DNA of 27,731 nt from CAYRUP01 sp964427485 (GTDB lineage: Bacteria > Pseudomonadota > Gammaproteobacteria > DSM-16500), in contig CAYRUP010000012.1 in the NCBI GenBank assembly GCA_964427485.1, forward strand, positions 1 through 27,731, in the 5' to 3' direction. A model generated the notes under the pieces. That model was not told the DNA's origin and made no database searches. It worked only from the letters and a program-made list of their open reading frames with translations. Positions within the stretch are counted from its first letter, which is position 1. Each line of letters begins with the position of its first letter. The position numbers were made by a program, and so were the translations under genes. Below are positions 1-8,143 of this stretch, piece by piece.

Positions 1-121
1 AAAGCGTCGCGGGACGACGTTCTAACTAACTTTTTCGCTTAGCTTGACGCCTATGCCCAGCTGGGGAAGGCTTTCTAAGCGGCATTTTGATTAAAATCGT
101 CGAGATACCTCTGCCTCTTTA
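1..121. repeat. window-edge repeat with nested palindrome
   Basis: No credible gene is seen here; all three plus-strand frames hit a stop within about 45 bases. Bases 36-82 form a nested inverted repeat: CGCTTAG (36-42) pairs with CTAAGCG (75-81), GCCT (49-52) with AGGC (68-71), and CCCAG with CTGGG around a dyad at 56-65. Bases 4-20, read outward on the minus strand, contain CGTCGTCCCG, which also occurs at the right end of the window (27704-27713). I infer an edge of a dispersed repeat or a structured 3' region just beyond the gene at 122-1396. Confidence 0.5.
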
Positions 122-1396
122 TTAAATTTTAATACTCGATTTTCCGACAACAGGCGCTGAAGTCATTTCAATTTTCGCCTCAGCTGCACAAGATCCCGTC
201 TGATAAAATCCTGCGTACTGAAAAATCGAGCGTGGTTTTATGAAATTAAAAATAAAATGTGAGCATGTTTTAAGAATAATATTCAACGTGCCTGGATGCA
301 CTTCAGGTAATGCATTGCGGCGCGTCTCGACTGGAAAAGGATTGAGAAATAAATTGCATTCCATATATCTTTCTAGCATGTCAGGAGAAAGTTGATATTT
401 TTCCTCTTTACTCACACCCTGCTCATCCGGACGATACAAAAATTCATACTCCAGCACATCCATTACTTTGCTTGAAAGCATTTCATTAATCAAACGAACT
501 CGCTCAAAATCATTTTGCATCTTAAAATAATGCATTATGTCTATCCATAGTTCGATCTGTTTGACCCAAATTTCAGGCGTTGCCTTGCCCGCATCCACGA
601 TGAATGTTCGAGGTTCTTCAGTCATCCCATTAATTGCGGCACGCAATTCTTCAGACGAAATTTTTTTTAATTTTGCAATACAGGATTTTAAAATTGTTTT
701 ACTCTGCATAAATAGTTCAATTTGTTCCCGATAAAAATGCGTCCATGCTTTTGTTTTACTATCGACAAACAATTGTTCGATATAACGCATTAACTGTCCA
801 GCTAAGAGTGGATCACACATATTTTGTGTCAATGGATGCAACATTTTTTCCTGCCACTGAAGAGTGACCGTTCCCAAAAGAAGTTGCACACAATAGGAAT
901 ATAAAATTTGTAATTCCACATCAGCCAAACGCTTAGTCTCGTTTTTCCAGGCATCCAATACTTTTTGCAAATTTAGTGTATCGATTATTTCTTGTTTTAA
1001 TTTTCCATCATCATCCAATAGCTCATGACAAGCATGAGCAATCATTTCTTCAACCCAAACTTGAATTTGTTGCTGCGCTATTAAATTGAGTGCAATGGTA
1101 ATTTCGCCCTCGATATCATTCACAACGATGGCATTGATAGCTGTATCAAATTGGTTAACCCAAACAGCAGAAATAGCAGGCGAAATGGGATATAGCTCAT
1201 GCGCTATGCCATTCACATATTCCACATGTTTCACAGGAAATTCATTAAACACGCGCCCCAGCATACTCGTCGATTCTTGTGTTAAAGCAATATCAACAAA
1301 CTCAAGGCACGTAAAACGTGGATCACGTAATTCACTGCGTGTGGCTTTACCCTTTATAGGCTTTTTATAATCAGCAAAATAACTGCGAATAAACAT
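122..1396 (-). CDS. unrecognised 424-residue protein, possibly RasGEF-like
   Basis: This is a soluble protein with no signal peptide or membrane segment; I do not firmly recognise it. It starts at ATG 1396 behind a good ribosome site (GGGAGTGAAGG) and ends at TAA 122. Residues about 270-320 (WVKQIELWIDIM, then NDFERV and LSSKV) resemble the RasGEF helix pattern fI.iA....NfN....il..L.SS.v. The following stretch to about 390 loosely fits the rest of that domain. Residues about 32-95 (VDIALTQE..., then SPAISAVW) resemble the N-terminal half. If so, the two halves are split by about 170 mostly helical residues. RasGEF proteins are known from Legionella, where they are candidate host-directed effectors. 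The match is by eye only: the coding call is strong and the function weak. The gene diverges from the dehydrogenase at 1530. Confidence 0.5.
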   Translation of the reverse strand: MFIRSYFADYKKPIKGKATRSELRDPRFTCLEFVDIALTQESTSMLGRVFNEFPVKHVEYVNGIAHELYPISPAISAVWVNQFDTAINAIVVNDIEGEITIALNLIAQQQIQVWVEEMIAHACHELLDDDGKLKQEIIDTLNLQKVLDAWKNETKRLADVELQILYSYCVQLLLGTVTLQWQEKMLHPLTQNMCDPLLAGQLMRYIEQLFVDSKTKAWTHFYREQIELFMQSKTILKSCIAKLKKISSEELRAAINGMTEEPRTFIVDAGKATPEIWVKQIELWIDIMHYFKMQNDFERVRLINEMLSSKVMDVLEYEFLYRPDEQGVSKEEKYQLSPDMLERYMECNLFLNPFPVETRRNALPEVHPGTLNIILKTCSHFIFNFIKPRSIFQYAGFYQTGSCAAEAKIEMTSAPVVGKSSIKI

Positions 1397-1458
1397 GGGC
1401 CTTCACTCCCTGATTAAATAGAGTAGGGTCACGGCGCACCGTACCCGCCACCATGAGA

Positions 1459-1487
1459 TTGACACCACCCATAGATTAAGTAAAGAT
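1459..1487 (+). promoter_or_regulatory. candidate sigma-70 promoter for the dehydrogenase operon
   Basis: A perfect -35 hexamer TTGACA lies at 1459-1464. It is followed 16-17 bases later by an AT-rich -10-like TAAAGAT (1481-1487). The start codon at 1530 is about 40 bases downstream and has a ribosome site, AAAAGGA. The -10 is weak, so the call rests on the -35 and the position in the divergent intergenic gap. Confidence 0.4.
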
Positions 1488-1529
1488 TTAAGAACATTAA
1501 ATTTGAGCGAATTTTAAAAGGACATAAAA

Positions 1530-4500
1530 ATGGCGCGTAATTGGAAAGATGAGCTACAACAGCAATTAATCAAAAAAATCGGGGAAAAAAAGGGAAAACA
1601 ACTTGCTCTGAAATACAATACGGGCTTTCCAACTAGTTATTGCGAACAAAACGCTGTTGAAGATGCTGTAAAAGATATTCTACAAATAGAAAAACTTTCC
1701 AAAGAAAATCCATTCCAAACGGATCTTTATCAAATCCCCAATGCCGAATATCCCTTGCATTTAAAACTATACCAGTATGGCAAACCTATGCCTTTATCTG
1801 ACATTCTGCCTATGGTTGAAAATATGGATTTACGCACCTATACCGAACGTCCTTATGAAGTCATCCTGGGCAAAGGCGAATCCGTCTGGGTCAGCGATTT
1901 TAGTGTGAAGTATACACGCGCGGAATCACTCAATATCACGGATATCGAAAATATTTTTGAAGATGCCTTTGCCAAAGTTCGCTTTAGTACTTGCGAAAAC
2001 GATGCTTTCAACAAATTGGTATTAAGTGCGGGACTTTCCTGGCGAGAAATTACGATTATTCGCGCTTACGCAAAATACATGCAGCAAACAGGCTTCCTTT
2101 TTAGTCAAGCTTACATTGAGAAAACCGTTGTCATTCATGCAGAAATCGTGAAAGATCTTATCCGCTTATTTAATTTAAAATTTGGTTTGACTCAAAAATC
2201 TAACATTAAAAAAGAAATGGCCGACTTGAATACTCAAATTCAATCGAGTCTTGAAGCCATTACGAGTTTAGATGAAGATCGCATCATGCGTCGCTTCTGG
2301 TACATGATAAAAGCGACGCTGCGTACGAATTATTTTCAAACTGCCGCCGGTGACAAACCGAAGGAATATCTCTCTTTCAAATTAGATTCAAGCAAAGTAC
2401 CTGAGCTTCCTTTACCGCGACCACTCTATGAAATTTTTGTTTATTCGCCCCGTTTTGAAGGAATTCATTTACGCGGCGCCAAAGTAGCTCGGGGAGGATT
2501 ACGTTGGTCAGATCGACGAGAAGACTTTCGGACTGAAGTACTTGGCTTAATGAAAGCACAAAAAGTAAAAAATTCGGTAATCGTACCATCCGGTGCCAAA
2601 GGCGGTTTTGTTTTAAAAATGCTTCCGCCCGTGGTGAGTCGCGATGTCATTCAGCAAGAAGTTATTTTTTGTTACAAATCTTTTATCCGCGGTCTTTTGG
2701 ACTTAACCGATAATATAAAAAACAATAAAATCGTTCCGCCTAAAAACGTCATCTGTTATGACGATAATGATCCTTACCTCGTCGTCGCTGCAGATAAAGG
2801 CACCGCTACTTTTTCTGATATTGCGAACAGCATTTCCAAAGAATACGATTTTTGGTTAGGTGATGCTTTCGCATCGGGCGGCTCTGCGGGTTATGATCAT
2901 AAAAAAATGGGCATCACCGCACGTGGTGCATGGGAATCCATCAAGCGCCATTTTCGAGAGCTGGATTTAGATATTGAGAAAAAAACTTTTACCGCCATTG
3001 GTATTGGTGACATGAGCGGCGATGTATTTGGAAATGGAATGATTTATTCGAAAAAAACGCGCTTGGTTGCTGCATTTGATCATCGCCATATTTTTTTGGA
3101 TCCCAATCCAGATGCAGCAAAATCGTATGCTGAACGCGTGCGCTTGTTTAATTTACCCATCTCATCTTGGGAGGATTACAATCCAAAATTAATTTCTGCG
3201 GGCGGTGGTATTTTTAAACGTACGAGCAAATCGATCAAACTGACACCTGAAATAAAAACCGCACTCGCTATTGAAGAAGACTCTCTGGCGCCGAATGAAT
3301 TGATCCGTGCCATATTAATAGCGCCCGTCGATTTATTTTTTATTGGCGGCATTGGTACGTATGTTAAAGCCACGACTGAAACACACGCTGATGTCGGCGA
3401 CAAAACCAATGAATTTTGCCGCGTCAATGGCAATGAGTTGCGTTGTAAAGTGGTGGGTGAAGGTGGCAATTTGGGTTTTACGCAACTAGGCCGAGTCGAA
3501 TATGCTTTGCAAGGCGGCATTATCAACACGGATTTTATTGATAATTCAGCTGGTGTCGATTGTTCAGACCATGAAGTGAATATCAAAATTTTGTTGGACA
3601 AAGAAATCGGCAAAGGTGTTCTCACTGAGAAAAAACGCGATCAATTGTTAGTTAAAATGACGGATGATGTGGGGCGGCTCGTCTTAAAAGATAATTATAA
3701 TCAAGCGCTCGTGATGAGCTTTTCTTCCATGCGCACTGCGAATTATACCGGACTTTATCAAAATTATATTAAAGAACTGGAAGCATCCGTTCATTTAGAC
3801 AGAGCAGTTGAATTTCTTCCTGATGATAAAAAATTACTTGAGCGTAAAGCAGCAGGCCAAGGTTTAACGCGGCCAGAACTTGCGGTTTTGTTGGCTTATA
3901 CAAAAATTCACATTAAAAATGAATTATTAAAATCTGACTTGCCGGATGATCCTTATTTTGTCGATGCACTGAAAACGGCATTTCCTACCTTACTAGCTAA
4001 GACTTATTTAAAATCCATGGAAGAACATCGCCTACGCCGTGAAATAATTGCAACACAAGTCAGCAACCATATTGTGAATTCGGTAGGCATTACATTTGTA
4101 TACCGCCTGCAAACTGAGACAGGCGCATCTATTGCTGAAATCGCACGCGCTTATACTGTTGCTACAAACGCGTATGATACAGACAAATTGCATCATCTAA
4201 TTGATTCACTTCATTTTCAAGTATCGGTGCAAATACAATATGAATTGTTACATCACATCCGACAATTACTGAATTTATCTACGCGCTGGTTTTTGCGTGG
4301 CGTACGATTAAAAGGCGATTTGACGAAAATAATCGCGCATTACAGAAGTGCCATCGCAAAATTGGAAGATATTGTTCCTCGCCTCATGGTGGGTGTTACC
4401 AAAACATATCTTGAGAAAGTGATTGGTCATTTTGTGGGTGCGGGCTTGGAAGAACATATTGCGAAAAAAATCGCTATATCGCGTGGAATGTACACTGCAT

Positions 4501-4889
4501 TGAATGTGACAGAAGTCGCCAGTCAAAATAAATTAGATCTCATCACAACGGCAGAAGTTTATTTCGCCATTGGCGGAAAATTCAATCTCGTCTGGTTCCG
4601 CGATCAAATTGCCAATGACTCTCGCGAAGGACATTGGAATACCATGGCACGGCTAGCCTTACGCGACGAATTAGACAGTCTGCAACGCCGCTTATCTGTG
4701 GTCATTTTACAAAGTAATAAAAAAGAGCCTGATGCAATAAAACTTATTACATCCTGGATTGATAAACAACCGCATATGCAACAACGCTGGGAAAAACTGT
4801 TGGAATTACTCTACGCCAGCAGTAATATTGATTACACGATGTTTTTTATTGCATTGCGGGAATTGTCGGATATGGTGCAGATTAATTAG
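1530..4889 (+). CDS. NAD-specific glutamate dehydrogenase, large-type, short form
   Basis: Oxidative deamination of glutamate to 2-oxoglutarate with NAD+, linking amino-acid catabolism to the TCA cycle in the cytosol. The 1119-residue product matches the large bacterial NAD-GDH family (PF05088). Landmarks are GGLRWSDRREDF at about 322-333, a VPSGAKGGFV active-site region near 352, a glycine-rich GIGDMSGDVFGNGM near 490, and VVGEGGNLGFTQLGRVEYA near 641. The protein begins where the family normally has about 480-500 residues already behind it, so the N-terminal ACT-like regulatory part is absent. The upstream DNA is an antisense gene plus a 133-base gap, so the missing part is not at this locus. 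The start is supported by AAAAGGA upstream. A small exported protein gene begins 10 bases after the stop and is probably cotranscribed. POT and CorA transporters lie downstream. Peptide uptake feeding glutamate catabolism would be a sensible link, but that is inference. Confidence 0.9.
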   Translation: MARNWKDELQQQLIKKIGEKKGKQLALKYNTGFPTSYCEQNAVEDAVKDILQIEKLSKENPFQTDLYQIPNAEYPLHLKLYQYGKPMPLSDILPMVENMDLRTYTERPYEVILGKGESVWVSDFSVKYTRAESLNITDIENIFEDAFAKVRFSTCENDAFNKLVLSAGLSWREITIIRAYAKYMQQTGFLFSQAYIEKTVVIHAEIVKDLIRLFNLKFGLTQKSNIKKEMADLNTQIQSSLEAITSLDEDRIMRRFWYMIKATLRTNYFQTAAGDKPKEYLSFKLDSSKVPELPLPRPLYEIFVYSPRFEGIHLRGAKVARGGLRWSDRREDFRTEVLGLMKAQKVKNSVIVPSGAKGGFVLKMLPPVVSRDVIQQEVIFCYKSFIRGLLDLTDNIKNNKIVPPKNVICYDDNDPYLVVAADKGTATFSDIANSISKEYDFWLGDAFASGGSAGYDHKKMGITARGAWESIKRHFRELDLDIEKKTFTAIGIGDMSGDVFGNGMIYSKKTRLVAAFDHRHIFLDPNPDAAKSYAERVRLFNLPISSWEDYNPKLISAGGGIFKRTSKSIKLTPEIKTALAIEEDSLAPNELIRAILIAPVDLFFIGGIGTYVKATTETHADVGDKTNEFCRVNGNELRCKVVGEGGNLGFTQLGRVEYALQGGIINTDFIDNSAGVDCSDHEVNIKILLDKEIGKGVLTEKKRDQLLVKMTDDVGRLVLKDNYNQALVMSFSSMRTANYTGLYQNYIKELEASVHLDRAVEFLPDDKKLLERKAAGQGLTRPELAVLLAYTKIHIKNELLKSDLPDDPYFVDALKTAFPTLLAKTYLKSMEEHRLRREIIATQVSNHIVNSVGITFVYRLQTETGASIAEIARAYTVATNAYDTDKLHHLIDSLHFQVSVQIQYELLHHIRQLLNLSTRWFLRGVRLKGDLTKIIAHYRSAIAKLEDIVPRLMVGVTKTYLEKVIGHFVGAGLEEHIAKKIAISRGMYTALNVTEVASQNKLDLITTAEVYFAIGGKFNLVWFRDQIANDSREGHWNTMARLALRDELDSLQRRLSVVILQSNKKEPDAIKLITSWIDKQPHMQQRWEKLLELLYASSNIDYTMFFIALRELSDMVQIN

Positions 4890-4899
4890 GGGTGGCGCG

Positions 4900-5421
4900 A
4901 TGAATTATCTAAAAAGTTTCTTTATAGCAGGAATATGTGTTTCTTTAACAAATTGGCCTATTTCTGCAAATGCCGCAGATAGCTCGAGTGTCACTCGACC
5001 GATTGTCACTCTACCGAAAGTAGTCACAATACTGGGTCGAGGTCGGGCTGGCGTTGATATAACAGGTGTCCCTGCATTGGGCTGGGGTGATCGTGAACTC
5101 ACCACTACCGTCCCAGGATCAACAACATGTCCGCCCAATAGTACCATGCAGCCTGAAGTGCTTCTAGCCTATCCTCTTGAAGCCAATTTGGGTCAAACCC
5201 AAGCTGCTAACGATGCTAACCCTATTATTACGTATCAAGTCACTGTAAACACCGCCCGTGGTTCCCCCCCCGGAGTATACGTTAACAACGGCTTCTACAC
5301 GATTTACATAAGCCACTTCTGGATTCAGCATCTAAATAGTACTGGCTACGCAACTAATATGAATAATGGTAAATGGACGGGTGGACAAGCCGAATGGACT
5401 CTCTACTGTATTCCAAACTAA
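4900..5421 (+). CDS. small exported protein with a pilin-tip-like CPP...CIPN module
   Basis: 173 residues, starting at ATG 4900 with AGGGG upstream. A longer frame opens at 4759 but would overlap the dehydrogenase and destroy the signal peptide. Residues 1-26 are a Sec signal peptide: MNYLKS, a hydrophobic core, then cleavage after SANA. The mature part has just two cysteines, one in TTCPPN and one in the terminal LYCIPN, so one disulfide could bracket the module. The CPP opening, an aromatic W-x(3-4)-L strand and the CIPN ending also occur in the C-terminal part of the 376-residue prepilin at 16412-17542 (TCPPG, YWRVCL, TRCIPN). It has no prepilin N-terminus, so it would be secreted or periplasmic, not polymerised. 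It ends 4 bases from the corA stop, tail to tail. I do not know the family; exported-protein status is solid, the pilin-tip relation is inference. Confidence 0.6.
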   Translation: MNYLKSFFIAGICVSLTNWPISANAADSSSVTRPIVTLPKVVTILGRGRAGVDITGVPALGWGDRELTTTVPGSTTCPPNSTMQPEVLLAYPLEANLGQTQAANDANPIITYQVTVNTARGSPPGVYVNNGFYTIYISHFWIQHLNSTGYATNMNNGKWTGGQAEWTLYCIPN

Positions 5422-5425
5422 TCTT

Positions 5426-6493
5426 TTAAATCCACTTTTTCCGGCGGAAATAGATCAACATAATAAACACCACCACTGACATGAGGCCAAGCACCATAAA
5501 ATATCCCCAATGCCAATGCAGTTCCGGCATGTTGACAAAATTCATGCCGTAAAGACTGGCAATAAAAGTAATAGGAATAAAAATAGTCGCAATGATCGTT
5601 AATGTTTTCATAATTTCATTCATGCGATTCGTCAAACTGGATAAATAAATATCCAGCATGCTGGCCAACATATCACGAAATGTTTCCACCGTATCAATTG
5701 CCTGAACGACATGGTCATACAAATCGCGCAAATAAATTCGCGTGAAAGGTGTTATAAAAGAGCCTTCCATTTGTGTCAAATGACTCACTGCTTCACGCAT
5801 GGGCCAGATTGCTTTACGCAAAATCATCATTTGTCGTTTCAAACGATAAATCGTTCGAGTGTTTTTTTGTTGCGGATCCACAATAATCAGATCTTCAACT
5901 TTTTCAATCTGATCACCAATCCCTTCGAGCACGATGAAATAATAATCCACGACCGAATCCATTAATCGATAAGCCAGATAATCACTGCCTTGTTGTCGCA
6001 TCCGTTGATTTGACACACCGCGTAATCGTTCGCGAATTTGTTTGAAATGTTCGCTTTCACCTTCCTGGAATGAAAGTAAAAAATCTTTTCCAACTATAAA
6101 ACTGATTTGTTCCGTAGTAAAAATATGACGCTTGGCATGCCAGGTCAGCATTTTTAAAGTGATATAAATATATCCTTCAAATTCTTCAACTTTAGGTCGT
6201 TGATCGATATTGAGAATATCTTCGATCGTCAGTGGATGGATATGATACTTTTTTGCTAACTCTTGCAGCAAGGCAACATCTTGCAAACCTTCGATATGAA
6301 TCCATGTCGTGCCAAATTCTTTTGTTGCTGGCAAACATTCTTTTAACGTTTTCCCCTGTGCTTCATGGAAATCATGCTCAGAAAAAATGAGAACGCTTAT
6401 TTTCGTTGCTACATCTTTTTTTTTACCGGTATATATCGCGGTACCAGGCGGTTGCCCTGCTTTTTTTGCTTGTTTGCGCAATCCTGAAAACAT
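5426..6493 (-). CDS. corA: CorA-family magnesium/cobalt transporter
   Basis: Inner-membrane pentameric channel for Mg2+ (and Co2+/Ni2+). The 355 residues show the standard architecture: a long soluble N-terminal domain, a long stalk helix, and two C-terminal membrane segments at about 297-314 and 330-348. The diagnostic YGMN (315-318) ends the first membrane segment, and the external loop carries MPEL, the usual CorA loop sequence. The protein ends in the basic tail RRKKWI, as in family members. It starts at ATG 6493 behind GAGGTG. The gene diverges from the POT transporter and converges on the exported-protein gene with only a 4-base gap. No Mg2+-sensing leader is visible in the 77-base upstream gap. 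Transport of Zn2+ by a ZntB-like relative is the main alternative, but GMN plus MPEL favours CorA. Confidence 0.93.
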   Translation of the reverse strand: MFSGLRKQAKKAGQPPGTAIYTGKKKDVATKISVLIFSEHDFHEAQGKTLKECLPATKEFGTTWIHIEGLQDVALLQELAKKYHIHPLTIEDILNIDQRPKVEEFEGYIYITLKMLTWHAKRHIFTTEQISFIVGKDFLLSFQEGESEHFKQIRERLRGVSNQRMRQQGSDYLAYRLMDSVVDYYFIVLEGIGDQIEKVEDLIIVDPQQKNTRTIYRLKRQMMILRKAIWPMREAVSHLTQMEGSFITPFTRIYLRDLYDHVVQAIDTVETFRDMLASMLDIYLSSLTNRMNEIMKTLTIIATIFIPITFIASLYGMNFVNMPELHWHWGYFMVLGLMSVVVFIMLIYFRRKKWI

Positions 6494-6570
6494 ATTTCAC
6501 CTCAAGATGACAGCCCAGCCATTTTATGCCATATTGACTCAATCGTATTCATTCTTAAAAGATCTTTACT

Positions 6571-8031
6571 ATGCCAACTACAACTAAAAACATGCCAGAT
6601 GCGCAGCCCAAAATGCTTTATTTACTCTTTTTTACCGAGCTTTGGGAGCGGTTTGGTTTTTATACCATACAAGCCATTCTCATTTTGTATATGACCCATG
6701 GGTTACTTATGCAGGATAATAAAGCAAACCTGCTTTATGCGGTGTTTAGCTCTCTATTGTATCTTACTCCAACCATCGGCGGCTATCTTGCTGATCGTTA
6801 TTTAGGTTTTCAACGTGCGATTACCATCGGTGGTATTTTATTTATTATCGCTTATCTTGTTTCAGCACTCGCAAATCAAACCTTCTTTTTCTTAGGCTTA
6901 AGTATTTTGATTTGCGCCAATGGTTTTTTTAAACCGAATGTTTCAAGTATTGTGGGTGAACTTTATCAAGAAAATGATCCGCGTCGAGATGGCGGTTTTA
7001 CTATTTTTTATATGGGCATCAATATTGGTGCACTGATTCCGCCACTGATTGCTGGGGCTTTGGTGACAAAATATGGTTGGCATGCCGGTTTTATCTTGGC
7101 AGCCATCGGCATGACCGTGGGTCAAATTATTTTTATGTTCGGCAAAAAACATTTAAATGGCGCAGGGCTTTACCCCAAGGGGCGTAAAACAAAAAAACCG
7201 GTGAGTAAGCTTTTTTATTTATTCCTTACGCTGGGCACCGTATTGAGTATTGCTTTATGCATGATGGCTTTTAATTATCCCGCTATAACGAATATCATCA
7301 TTGAAGTAGCGGCAGTCGTCATTTTGCTGGTTGTCATTTATTTTTTAATTAAAGAACCACTTGCTCAGCGCAAAAAAATGTTTGCGAGCTTAGTTTTGAT
7401 TATTATTTCCGTGGCTTTTTGGTCGCTATATAATCAAGCTTTTACTTCGTTGACGTTATTCGCTGATCGTAATATGACGCATAGCATGTTAGGCCTCCAC
7501 TTGGATGCAGAGGCAACGCAGTTTTTTAATCCATTGTTTATTATTTTGTTAAGTCCCATATTAAGCCGTTTATGGATTCGATTGGATCATAAGAATTTAA
7601 ATCCTTCTATCCAAATGAAATTTGCGTTAGGGGTATTGCTTATCAGCGCTGGGTTTTTGTTGTTGGCTTTTGGCGCAAAATTTTTTGGTGTGGATGGACA
7701 AACTTCTCCGTGGTGGCTTTTTGCGAGTTACCTGTTGCAAACGATCGCTGAATTGCTGATTTCACCCATTGGTTTGGCCATGATAACGGTGCTCTGTCCT
7801 AAACATTTGGTGGGCATGATGATGGGCGTGTGGTTTTTTTCTCAAGCTGCATCATTTGCTGTCGGGGGAACACTTGCTAACCTTGCCGCAATTCCTCTGC
7901 ATTTGTCACCCGCAGCATCATTACCTATTTATACTCATGCATTTATTCTTTATGGTCTCATTGCATTGCCGGTAGCGGTTATGAGTTTTGCTTTGGTACC
8001 GTTTTTGACGCGGATGATTGAGGATAGATAG
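6571..8031 (+). CDS. POT/PTR2-family proton-coupled oligopeptide transporter
   Basis: Inner-membrane symporter taking up di- and tripeptides with protons (major facilitator superfamily). The 486-residue protein is hydrophobic throughout, with a pattern consistent with 12-14 membrane helices. Key POT signatures are visible: the proton-coupling E-x-x-E-R motif in helix 1 (E23, E26, R27 in ELWERFGFY), the PTR2 signature FFKPNVSSIVG near 119-129, and FYMGINIGALI near 146. A second in-frame ATG at codon 8 (6592) is a possible alternative start; neither has a strong ribosome site. A TTGACT hexamer at 6534-6539 might be a -35 but lies close to the start. The gene converges on the cyclo-ligase across a hairpin repeat. 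Substrate cannot be told from sequence; nitrate transport in this family is mainly eukaryotic. Confidence 0.93.
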   Translation: MPTTTKNMPDAQPKMLYLLFFTELWERFGFYTIQAILILYMTHGLLMQDNKANLLYAVFSSLLYLTPTIGGYLADRYLGFQRAITIGGILFIIAYLVSALANQTFFFLGLSILICANGFFKPNVSSIVGELYQENDPRRDGGFTIFYMGINIGALIPPLIAGALVTKYGWHAGFILAAIGMTVGQIIFMFGKKHLNGAGLYPKGRKTKKPVSKLFYLFLTLGTVLSIALCMMAFNYPAITNIIIEVAAVVILLVVIYFLIKEPLAQRKKMFASLVLIIISVAFWSLYNQAFTSLTLFADRNMTHSMLGLHLDAEATQFFNPLFIILLSPILSRLWIRLDHKNLNPSIQMKFALGVLLISAGFLLLAFGAKFFGVDGQTSPWWLFASYLLQTIAELLISPIGLAMITVLCPKHLVGMMMGVWFFSQAASFAVGGTLANLAAIPLHLSPAASLPIYTHAFILYGLIALPVAVMSFALVPFLTRMIEDR

Positions 8032-8052
8032 ACCTTCGTCCCCAGAACCTTG

Positions 8053-8122
8053 TGTCATCCTGAGCGCAGCGAGGGATCGCCTTATTATAATTTAGCGATC
8101 CTTCGCTGCGCTCAGGATGACA
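8053..8122. repeat. TCATCCTGAG hairpin repeat, copy A
   Basis: Near-perfect inverted repeat: 28-base arms at 8053-8080 and 8095-8122 (27 of 28 paired) around the 14-base loop CTTATTATAATTTA. It fills the gap between the convergent POT and cyclo-ligase genes, about 22 bases from each stop codon. There is no T-run after either arm, so it is not a classic intrinsic terminator, though its transcript would fold strongly. Copies B (16279-16356) and C (21301-21370) share the arm sequence. Copy C has the same loop in the opposite orientation. Confidence 0.9.
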
Positions 8123-8143
8123 TATGTTCCTTAGTCAGGGGGG

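Noticed and set aside
1..121. Integron attC site or tRNA/tmRNA end
   Set aside because: No R-Y-Y-Y-A-A-C / G-T-T-R-R-R-Y core pair, and no T-loop or CCA end.
2920..2925. CACGTG core inside the dehydrogenase gene as a second parS
   Set aside because: The flanks (ACCG and GTGC) do not carry the required GTT and AAC of the parS consensus.
4759..4899. Upstream extension of the exported protein to a start at 4759
   Set aside because: It overlaps the dehydrogenase C-terminus by about 130 bases and would bury the clear signal peptide that begins at 4900.
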